DNA from: Microbaculum marinum | GTDB taxonomy: Bacteria > Pseudomonadota > Alphaproteobacteria > Rhizobiales > Tepidamorphaceae | Strand: one strand, 5' to 3' | Length of the DNA: 64,000 nt | NCBI RefSeq assembly: GCF_042646165.1 | Contig: NZ_JBHRTC010000005.1 | Notes under the pieces: model-generated | The model's input: only the letters and a program-made list of their open reading frames with translations | Databases searched by the model: none | What the model was told of the DNA's origin: nothing | Position numbers and translations under genes: made by a program | Part shown: positions 57,980 through 64,000 of the stretch, piece by piece | Numbering within the stretch: position 1 is the first letter of the stretch | Layout of the letters: the number at the start of each line of letters is the position of its first letter

Positions 57980-59463
57980 TACTGAACACCCCCGATGCAG
58001 CGGTACTTGATTTCCAAGAACTCCTCGATCCCGTACTTGGAGCCCTCGCGGCCGATGCCGCTTTCCTTGATGCCGCCGAACGGGGCGATCTCGGTCGATA
58101 TGAACCCGGTATTGGTCGCCACGATGCCGCTCTCCAGCCGGTCCCCGACGCGCCAGGTGCGGGCGAGGTCGCGGGTGAAGAAATAGGACGCAAGTCCGTA
58201 CGGCGTGTCGTTGGCGATGGCGATCGCCTCGTCCTCGGTATCGAACCTGATCAGGCCGGCGACCGGCCCGAACGTCTCCTCGCAGCTCATCGCCATGCCC
58301 GGGTCGACGCCGGTCAGCACGGTCGGCTCGTAGAAGGTGTGGCCGAGCCGGTGCCGCCGCCCGCCGACGGCGACCCTGGCGCCGCGGAACTGCGCGTCGG
58401 AGACGTGCCGCTCGACCTTCTCGACCGCGGCGCGCTCGATCAGCGGCCCCTGCCTGACGTCGGGGTCGAGGCCGTTGCCGACCTTCAGCCCCTCGGCGAC
58501 GGCGACGAGCCGGTCGCGGATGTCGTTGTAGATGCCCGACTGGACGAGGATGCGGTTCGCCGAGATGCAGGTCTGGCCGGTGTTGCGCCACTTGCACATC
58601 ATCAGCGCCTCCATCACCACCTCCGGGTCGGCGTCGTCGAAGACGATGAACGGCGCGTTGCCGCCGAGTTCCAGCGAAAGCTTCTTGAGCTGGTCGGCGC
58701 ACTGTTTCATCAACAGCTTGCCGACCGCCGTGGAGCCGGTGAAGCCGAGCTTGCGGACGATCGGGTTCGAGGTCATTTCCAGGCCGATCTGCGGCGCGTC
58801 GTGCTCGGAGCCGGTCACCACGTTGAAGACGCCTGGCGGCACGCCGGCCTCCTCGGCGAGCACGCAGATCGCCAGCGCCGACAGCGGCGTCTGCTCGGCC
58901 GGCTTCAGCACCATCGTGCAGCCGGCGGCAAGAGCCGGCGCCGCCTTGCGCGTCGGCATCGCCGAGGGGAAGTTCCACGGCGTGATGCCGGCCGTCACCC
59001 CGACCGCCTCCTTGGTGACGAGGATGCGGTTGTCGGTCCGGAACGGCGGGATGATGTCGCCGTAGGCGCGCTTGCCTTCCTCGGCGAACCACTCGAAGAA
59101 GCTCGCCGCGTAGGCGACCTCGCCGCGCGACTCGGCGATCGGCTTTCCCTGCTCCAGCGTCAGCAGCCTGGCCAGCGCCTCCTGGTTCTCCATCATCAGG
59201 TCGGCCCAGCGCCTGAGGATCCTGGCCCGCGCCGCCGCCGTCATGCCGCGCCACCCCGGCAGCGCCCGGCCGGCCGCCTCGATCGCCTTCGCCGCATCCG
59301 CGCGGCCCATGCGCGGCACCTCGGCGAGCGTCTTTCCGTCGGCCGGATTGGTGACCGCGAAGCGCTGCCCCGACGCCGCCGGGATCCACGCCCCGTCCAC
59401 ATAGGCATCGCTGCGCAGCAGGCGTGCGACTGTCTCGTCGATTGCGGCAACAGGAGCATTCAT
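57979..59463 (-). CDS. NAD(P)-dependent aldehyde dehydrogenase (SSADH-like)
   Basis: The 494-residue ALDH has catalytic glutamate in LELGGNAPFIVF, catalytic cysteine in NTGQTCISANR, the coenzyme motif GFTGSTAVGK and the ITPWNFPSAMPTRKAAPAL segment typical of succinate-semialdehyde dehydrogenases. ATG at 59463 (MNAPVAAIDE) is taken as start. It is the first gene of the NIPSNAP-SDR-cupin group. The exact aldehyde is unknown; succinate semialdehyde is the closest guess by motif. Confidence 0.9.
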   Translation of the reverse strand: MNAPVAAIDETVARLLRSDAYVDGAWIPAASGQRFAVTNPADGKTLAEVPRMGRADAAKAIEAAGRALPGWRGMTAAARARILRRWADLMMENQEALARLLTLEQGKPIAESRGEVAYAASFFEWFAEEGKRAYGDIIPPFRTDNRILVTKEAVGVTAGITPWNFPSAMPTRKAAPALAAGCTMVLKPAEQTPLSALAICVLAEEAGVPPGVFNVVTGSEHDAPQIGLEMTSNPIVRKLGFTGSTAVGKLLMKQCADQLKKLSLELGGNAPFIVFDDADPEVVMEALMMCKWRNTGQTCISANRILVQSGIYNDIRDRLVAVAEGLKVGNGLDPDVRQGPLIERAAVEKVERHVSDAQFRGARVAVGGRRHRLGHTFYEPTVLTGVDPGMAMSCEETFGPVAGLIRFDTEDEAIAIANDTPYGLASYFFTRDLARTWRVGDRLESGIVATNTGFISTEIAPFGGIKESGIGREGSKYGIEEFLEIKYRCIGGVQ

Positions 59464-59599
59464 CGGACGGACTCCCCGGCCCTGGACCATCGGCATCGGC
59501 TGCGCCGGACCCTAGTCCGCCGCGCCGCCCGGCGCTTGTCCGAATGTCTGATTTTGGGATGCGCTCGCGGCCTTAGGCACCCACACCGGCAGCCGTCCA

Positions 59600-59828
59600 G
59601 CTGGGTCAGGCCCGGGATCTTTGTTGTGCTTGGGAGCGGCCCTGCCAAACGACAGGCCTACGCCCCGGACCCCGATCCGGAGCCCAGCGCAGAGGTCGCC
59701 ACACAACAAGTCAACCGCGCTTCCCCGCCGCAACCGCCCGGCTGGGTCCCGGGACATAGTCGGTGCTGTGGGCAGGTTTCCCACACCACGACAAGCCTAC
59801 GCCCCGGACCTGATCCGGGGCCCAGCGC
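59600..59828. repeat. Two REP-like palindromic modules upstream of ALDH
   Basis: Module A (59600-59690) and module B (59741-59828) each begin GCTGGGTC then CCCGGGA and end TCCGG(G/A)GCCCAGC, so the ends are inverted. Each contains a GCCCCGGA...TCCGG hairpin, perfect in B (59801-59808 with 59814-59821, five-base loop). The rest of 59464-59860 has no gene that I can see. These are typical non-coding REP/BIME-type units. Confidence 0.7.
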
Positions 59829-59860
59829 GGCGATTGCGATTGGCTCAGACATTCAATCGC

Positions 59861-60139
59861 TCAGCCAAGTCTTGCCATTTCTGGATTGTCGGTTTCGATC
59901 AACTCAAGCTTCCACTGGCGGCGCCAGCGCTTCAGTTGTCGTTCGCGCACCCGCGCATCATCCAGATGCTCAACGCGCTCCGCGTGTACCAGCCGCTTGA
60001 CGCCATGGCGCCGGGTAAAGGCGTCCGCCGTCCCCTCCCGGTGCTGCCAGATCCGACGTCCGAGGTATTCCGTCATGCCGACATACAGCGTGCCGTTGCG
60101 CTTGCTCGCGAGGATGTAGACCCAGTAGCCACCGTCCAT
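59861..60139 (-). CDS. GIY-YIG endonuclease, copy A (frameshifted C-terminus)
   Basis: The 92-residue small GIY-YIG domain protein of the UvrC/YhbQ type has GYWVYILASKRNGTLYVGMT (the YIL...YVG equivalent of GIY-YIG), the catalytic arginine in LGRRIWQHREG, and the glutamate in VHAERVEHLDDARVRERQLK. The last residues read PEMARLG instead of the PEWQDLAERLNV of copy B, because of one inserted T. The core is intact. Flanked by REP-like hairpins. Confidence 0.8.
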   Translation of the reverse strand: MDGGYWVYILASKRNGTLYVGMTEYLGRRIWQHREGTADAFTRRHGVKRLVHAERVEHLDDARVRERQLKRWRRQWKLELIETDNPEMARLG

Positions 60140-60166
60140 AAGAAAAGCAGGCGCTGAACTGGATCC

Positions 60167-60460
60167 TCAGACATTCAATCGCTCAGCTAAGTCTTGCCAT
60201 TCTGGATTGTCGGTTTCGATCAACTCAAGCTTCCACTGGCGGCGCCAGCGCTTCAGTTGCCGTTCGCGCACCCGCGCATCATCCAGATGCTCGAAGCGCT
60301 CTGTGTGTACGAGCAGCTTGACGCAGTGGCGCCGGGTGAAGCTTTCGGCCGTTCCCTGCCGATGCTGCCAGATCCGACGTCCGAGGTTTTCCGTCATGCC
60401 GATATACAGCGTGCCGTTGCGCTTGCTCGCGAGAATGTAGACCCAGTAGCCACCGGCCAT
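60167..60460 (-). CDS. GIY-YIG endonuclease, copy B
   Basis: The 97-residue protein is very similar to copy A, with the full-length C-terminus (PEWQDLAERLNV). GIY-YIG motif GYWVYILASKRNGTLYIGMT, catalytic Arg in LGRRIWQHRQG, Glu in VHTERFEHLDD. The stop codon lies at the edge of the duplicated unit. Such small stand-alone GIY-YIG proteins are common in alphaproteobacteria; their role is unknown, and they are not UvrC. Confidence 0.83.
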   Translation of the reverse strand: MAGGYWVYILASKRNGTLYIGMTENLGRRIWQHRQGTAESFTRRHCVKLLVHTERFEHLDDARVRERQLKRWRRQWKLELIETDNPEWQDLAERLNV

Positions 60461-60483
60461 AAGAAAAACAGGCGCTGAACTGG

Positions 60484-60504
60484 ATCCCGGGTCAAGCCCG
60501 GGAT
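60484..60504. repeat. Perfect REP-type hairpin
   Basis: ATCCCGGG (60484-60491) and CCCGGGAT (60497-60504) form a perfect eight-base-pair stem with loop TCAAG, at the right end of the GIY-YIG duplication. Its 8-5-8 layout equals that of the hairpin in module B at 59801-59821 and those in the triplicated units. Confidence 0.7.
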
Positions 60505-60695
60505 GTAAGCTGCGGGTTGAATTGACGACATCACCACACGACAGGCCGACGCCCCGGACTAGATCCGGGGCTCAGTGCGGCGGCTGCCGGAGGCGCCTCG
60601 CTGGCCTCATTCCACCGCTCACCCACGCAAGCGGAACTCCAGGACAACGACCCGGCCCACCAGCCCCGCCGCTCTCGCGGAAGCGGCCGCCCCCC

Positions 60696-60863
60696 TCACG
60701 CCGCCTTGTCGCCGGACTCCAGCTTCTCGAAGATCATGTGCGGGAACACCGGCGCCTCGTGGAAGTGGCCGGCGCCGAGGGGCTTGAGCGCGTCCTCGAT
60801 GCCGGAGCTCACGGTAGCCGGCACCGCGATCGTGGCGGCCTCGCCGACGCCCTTGACGCCGAG
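60696..60863 (-). pseudogene. Detached C-terminal fragment of the Mo-hydroxylase gene, copy 1
   Basis: It encodes about the last 55 residues of the hydroxylase (ending FEKLESGDKAA with stop at 60696-60698) with a few substitutions. It has no start of its own and no upstream part of the gene, so it is a non-functional remnant of the tandem duplication. Confidence 0.8.
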
Positions 60864-61041
60864 CGGGTTGAACTGACGACCTCACCACACGACAGGCCGA
60901 TGCCCCGGACTTGATCCGGGGCCCAGCGCGGCGGCTGCCGGAGGCGCATCGCTGGCCTCATTCCACCACTCACCCACGCAAGCGGAACTCCAGGACAACG
61001 ACCCGGCGAAGCTGCCGCTCTCGCGGAAGTGGCCGCCCCCC

Positions 61042-61209
61042 TCACGCCGCCTTCTCGCCCGCCTCCAGCTTCTCGAAGATCATGTGCGGGAACACCGGCG
61101 CCTCGTGGAAGTGGCCGGCGCCGAGGGGATTGAGCGCGTCCTCGATGCCCGAAATCACGGTTGCCGGCACGGCGATCGTGGCGGCCTCGCCGACGCCCTT
61201 GACGCCGAG
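61042..61209 (-). pseudogene. Detached C-terminal fragment of the Mo-hydroxylase gene, copy 2
   Basis: Same content as copy 1, ending FEKLEAGEKAA (stop at 61042-61044). It differs from the functional 3' end at scattered positions. There is no start or upstream coding part. Confidence 0.8.
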
Positions 61210-61387
61210 CGGGTTGAACTGACGACCTCACCACACGACAGGCCGACGCCGCGGACTTGATCCGGGGCCCAGCGCGGCGGCTGCCGGAGGCGCATCGCTG
61301 GCCTCATTCCACTGCTCACCCACGCAAGCGGAACTACAGGACAACGACCCGGCGAAGCTGCCGCTCTCGCGGAAGCGGCCGCCCCCC

Positions 61388-63787
61388 TCACGCCGCCTTG
61401 TCGCCCGCCTCCAGCTTCTCGAAGATCATGTGCGGGAACACCGGCGCCTCGTGGAAGTGGCCGGCGCCGAGGGGCTTGAGCGCGTCCTCGATGCCCGAAA
61501 TCACGGTTGCCGGCACGGCGATCGTGCCGGCCTCGCCGACGCCCTTGACGCCGAGCGGGTTGAGCGGGCTCGGCGTCTCCATGTGGACGATGTCGACCTT
61601 CGGCATCTCGGTCGCGTAGGGCATCAGGAAGTCCATGAAGCCGGCGTTCCGCGGGTTGCCGTCCTCGTCGTAGATGATCTTCTCGTACAGCGCCCCGCCG
61701 AGGCCCTGGGCCATGCCGCCCACCACCTGGCCCTCGACCACGGTCGGGTTGATCATGTTGCCGCAGTCGTGCACGCAGACATACTTCCTGATCGCAACCG
61801 AGCACAGGTCCGCGTCGACCTCGACCAGCGCCGCGTGGCAGCCGTAGGCCCAGGTCGAATAGGGCGGCGAATAGTAGTCGGTCGCCTCGATGCCCGGCGC
61901 CTTGCCCTCGGCCAGCGGCGGGCCGTCGTGCTTCGAGGCCGGCGCGAACTGGGTGGCGCTCTGGGCCGCCTTGTTGAAGGCGTAGCGCAGCGGATTGGTC
62001 GCGGTCGCGACCTCGGCCAGCGTCACCGCCCGGTCGGAGCCGGCGATCTTCGCCTTGCCGTCCTCCAGCTCGATGTCGTCCTTGGAGGCCTCCAGCATGT
62101 TGGCGGCCGCCTCGATCACCATCTCGCGGGCCTTCGCCGCCGCCTTGTGGATGGCGTTGCCGCTGACCACCGCGGCGCGGCTGGCGAAGGTCGCCACGCC
62201 CCAGTCGAACGCGCCGGTGTCGCCCTCCACGACGATCACGTCCTTCGGGTCGACGCCGAGCTGGTCGGCGGCGATCTGCGCGAACACCGTCTCGTGGCTC
62301 TGCCCCTGCCCGGCGAGCCCGGTGTTGACGTAGACCTTGCCGGTGATCGGATGGATGCGCACGTGGCCGCCCTCGTAGGGGCCGAGCCCGGTGCCCTCGA
62401 CGTAGAAGCCGAGGCCGAGGCCGAGATGCTTGCCGCGCGACCTTGCCTCCGCCTTCAACTCGTCGAGCCGGTCGAGGCCGATCGCCTCGGCGCACTTCTT
62501 CAGTGCTTCCGGGTAGTCGCCGCTGTCGTAGCAGACCGCCAGGCCGTCGGCGAACAGCAGGCCTTCGCGCTTCCAGGGAAACTGGTCGGGCTGGATGAAA
62601 TTGCGGCGGCGCACCTCGAAGCGGTCGAGGCCGAGCTCCTCGGCGAGCTTGTCCATCGCCCGCTCGATGGCGAAGCACGATTGCGGGCGTCCGCAGCCGC
62701 GATACGGGGTGACCGGCACGGTCGGGGTGTAGATCGCCTTGAACTCGACCTCGATGTTGGGGATCCGGTAGGGACCGGCGATCGAGGTGGAGGCGACCTG
62801 GGCGATGGCGATGCCGTAGGGGATGAAGGCGCCGGTGTCGTGCAGGAAGCTGTCGCGCAGGCCGATCACCTCGCCGTCCCGTGTGGCCGCCAGTTCGATC
62901 GTGTGGACCTGGGTGCGTTCCTGGGTCGAGCCGACGAAGTTCTCGGTGCGGTCCTCGATCCACTTGACCGGGCGGTCGAGCCCGATCGAGGCCATCGGCA
63001 CCAGCACCTCCTCGGGGTAGAAGAACAGCACCTTCTGGCCGAAGCCGCCGCCGACGTCAGGCGCGATGACGCGCACCCGGTCCTCGTCGATGTCGAACAG
63101 CGAGGCGAGCCCGCCGCGCACCGAGATCGGCGCCTGCGTGCCGTCCCAGACCGTCAGCTGTCCGGTGATCCGGTCCCAGCGGGCGCAGACCGCGCGGCCC
63201 TCCATCGGCGCGGCGCAGCTGCGCTCGACGCGCACGGTGATCTTGGTGACGTGGTCGGCCCGCGCGAAGGCGGATGCGGCATCGCCGGAGTTCTGGACGA
63301 AGTGCGCCGCCACGTTGCCCTCGACATCCGGATGGACGAGGTGGGCTCCCTCGCCGGCTGCCGCCTCCAGCTCGACGGTGACCGGCAGCGGCTCGTAGTC
63401 GATCTCGATCAGCCGCACCGCGTCCTCGGCCGTGTAGCGGTCGACGGCGACCACCATCGCCACCGTCTGGCCGACATAATGGACGTCGTCGCGCGCCAGC
63501 GGCCGCTGCGTGCGCGCGCCGATCAGGCTCTGGTGCGGGATCAGCAGCGGCAGGTCCTGGTCGAGGTGGCCGATGTCCTCGCAGGTATAGACCGCCAGCA
63601 CGCCCGGATGGGCCCGCGCCGCATCGGCGTCGATCGAGGCGATCCTGGCCCGCGCGAAAGGGCTGCGCGCGAAGGCGGCATGCGCCACGTCGGGCAGGTC
63701 GATGTCGTCGATGAAGTGGCCCCGGCCGGTCAGCAGCCGGTCATCGATGTTGCGCTGGACGGCGGCGCCGAAGGTGCGGGTGGCCAT
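61388..63787 (-). CDS. Xanthine dehydrogenase-family molybdenum hydroxylase, large subunit
   Basis: This 799-residue molybdopterin-binding subunit belongs to the xanthine oxidase/CO-dehydrogenase-like family. Seen: N-terminal 'a/b hammerhead' domain (LTGRGHFIDDIDLPDVAHAAF), the cofactor-binding GGGFGQK, TPYRGCGRPQSCFAIERAMD, GQGQSHETVFAQIAAD, and the catalytic glutamate in GVKGVGEAGTIAVPA. The CO-dehydrogenase AYxCSFR loop is missing; PYRGCGR is the type II form, so CO oxidation is not expected. Small FeS and medium FAD subunits are not in the window; they may lie upstream beyond the end. The substrate is unknown. Its 3' end is triplicated downstream. Confidence 0.9.
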   Translation of the reverse strand: MATRTFGAAVQRNIDDRLLTGRGHFIDDIDLPDVAHAAFARSPFARARIASIDADAARAHPGVLAVYTCEDIGHLDQDLPLLIPHQSLIGARTQRPLARDDVHYVGQTVAMVVAVDRYTAEDAVRLIEIDYEPLPVTVELEAAAGEGAHLVHPDVEGNVAAHFVQNSGDAASAFARADHVTKITVRVERSCAAPMEGRAVCARWDRITGQLTVWDGTQAPISVRGGLASLFDIDEDRVRVIAPDVGGGFGQKVLFFYPEEVLVPMASIGLDRPVKWIEDRTENFVGSTQERTQVHTIELAATRDGEVIGLRDSFLHDTGAFIPYGIAIAQVASTSIAGPYRIPNIEVEFKAIYTPTVPVTPYRGCGRPQSCFAIERAMDKLAEELGLDRFEVRRRNFIQPDQFPWKREGLLFADGLAVCYDSGDYPEALKKCAEAIGLDRLDELKAEARSRGKHLGLGLGFYVEGTGLGPYEGGHVRIHPITGKVYVNTGLAGQGQSHETVFAQIAADQLGVDPKDVIVVEGDTGAFDWGVATFASRAAVVSGNAIHKAAAKAREMVIEAAANMLEASKDDIELEDGKAKIAGSDRAVTLAEVATATNPLRYAFNKAAQSATQFAPASKHDGPPLAEGKAPGIEATDYYSPPYSTWAYGCHAALVEVDADLCSVAIRKYVCVHDCGNMINPTVVEGQVVGGMAQGLGGALYEKIIYDEDGNPRNAGFMDFLMPYATEMPKVDIVHMETPSPLNPLGVKGVGEAGTIAVPATVISGIEDALKPLGAGHFHEAPVFPHMIFEKLEAGDKAA

Positions 63788-63835
63788 GACGAAATCTCCT
63801 CCCCTGAATTCAGGTCAATGTGGGCTGCCAACTGT

Positions 63836-64000
63836 CCTCCCCTCCCCCCCTGTGGGGAGGGGTCGGGGGTGGGGGTAACATCGGGACCGGCCTCGACGGC
63901 CGGGGCCGATGTTCGCAATCCCTCGCAGAGACGCCCGGCCGACCCGTCGAGGGTCGCCCGTTCGCCCCCCCACCCCGACCCTCCCCCACAAGGGGGGAGG
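63836..64000. repeat. C-rich inverted palindromes upstream of the Mo-hydroxylase
   Basis: 63836-63875 contains CCCCCCTGTGGGGAGGGGTC then a G-rich run; 63964-64000 holds the reverse form, CCCCCCACCCCGACCCTCCC then ACAAGGGGGGAGG. Between them ACATCGG (63878-63884) and CCGATGT (63906-63912) enclose CCGGCC/GGCCGG. These are REP-like units common between genes in Hyphomicrobiales. No gene start was seen in this stretch. The last unit runs to the window edge. Confidence 0.7.

Larger units (their letters stand above)
59845..60487. repeat. Tandem duplication of about 321 bases carrying a GIY-YIG gene
   Basis: 59845-60166 and 60167-60487 are direct copies, joined end to end, both starting TCAGACATTCAATCGCTCAG and ending GCGCTGAACTGGATCC. 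They differ by scattered substitutions and by one extra T (run at 59878-59880) in the left copy. Each copy holds one GIY-YIG gene on the minus strand. Confidence 0.9.
60512..61563. repeat. Three tandem copies of the 3' end of the Mo-hydroxylase gene
   Basis: Units 60521-60871 (351 bases), 60872-61217 (346) and 61218-61563 (346) are direct repeats. Each holds intergenic sequence with a GCCCCGGA...TCCGGGGC hairpin (60551-60571, 60902-60922, one-mismatch form 61248-61268) followed by the last 168 bases of the hydroxylase gene. The nine-base sequence GCGGGTTGA precedes the first unit and ends every unit (60512, 60863, 61209, 61555), which suggests duplication by recombination between short direct repeats. 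Only the last unit joins a full gene. Confidence 0.9.

Noticed and set aside
59861..60460. uvrC fragments
   Set aside because: The proteins are complete small GIY-YIG proteins starting at the domain edge. No other UvrC domains are encoded nearby.
60521..61217. Two extra short Mo-hydroxylase genes
   Set aside because: Only the last 55 codons are present in each, without start or cofactor sites. They are duplication remnants.
61388..63787. Aerobic CO dehydrogenase large subunit (CoxL)
   Set aside because: The AYxCSFR active-site loop of true CO dehydrogenase is missing; the loop reads PYRGCGR.

Overview
This 64 kb window is high-GC chromosomal DNA from an alphaproteobacterium, most likely of the order Hyphomicrobiales (Rhizobiales). 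The support is gene order and gene types: dusB(nifR3)-ntrB-ntrC-ntrY-ntrX-trkA-trkH-dat-hfq-hflX, a fused ispDF, an E1-beta pyruvate dehydrogenase subunit with its own lipoyl domain, ppiD followed by trpE-trpG-trpD-trpC-moaC-moeA, and REP-like palindromes of the kind common in this order. No rRNA, tRNA, CRISPR array, prophage or insertion-sequence transposase was seen.

Layout. 1-4734 (+): the 3' end of tmk, then holB, metG, tatD and an MBL-fold hydrolase, tightly packed. 4770-7723: a membrane diguanylate cyclase (-), a 0.5 kb gap with an inverted repeat, and mazG (+). 7680-20842 (-): a long block running dusB, ntrBC, ntrYX, trkAH, D-amino-acid aminotransferase, hfq, hflX. This covers nitrogen sensing, potassium uptake and RNA-based regulation. 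20957-22662 (+): ispDF and cinA. 22667-38957 (-): central metabolism, read from secG through pyrG, kdsA, enolase, a DivIC/FtsB-like protein, pdhA, pdhB, pdhC, lpdA, lipA and ratA. The lipoyl-dependent pyruvate dehydrogenase genes sit beside the lipoyl synthase that activates them. queF is embedded on the other strand.

39068-46565 looks accessory, set into an otherwise conserved order (secG, tpiA, ppiD). It carries a secreted alpha/beta hydrolase with short tandem repeats upstream, a secreted seven-repeat protein that is probably a beta-propeller, a 'virulence factor' family protein paired with a MetH-activation-like protein, and a four-gene (+) cluster with a membrane-anchored arylsulfotransferase-like protein, two small membrane proteins and a PAPS-type sulfotransferase. 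46718-54461 (+) returns to the conserved backbone: ppiD, trpE, trpG, trpD, trpC, moaC, moeA.

54478-64000 (-) is accessory. It holds two VOC proteins, an AraC-type regulator, a catabolic-looking operon (aldehyde dehydrogenase, NIPSNAP, SDR, cupin-like), and a repeat-rich stretch at 59.6-61.6 kb. In that stretch a GIY-YIG nuclease gene is tandemly duplicated between REP-like hairpins, and the 3' end of a molybdenum hydroxylase gene is present three times in tandem, each unit bounded by the same 9-base repeat. The window ends in C-rich inverted palindromes. Two similar palindromes are translated in frame inside the linker of pdhC.
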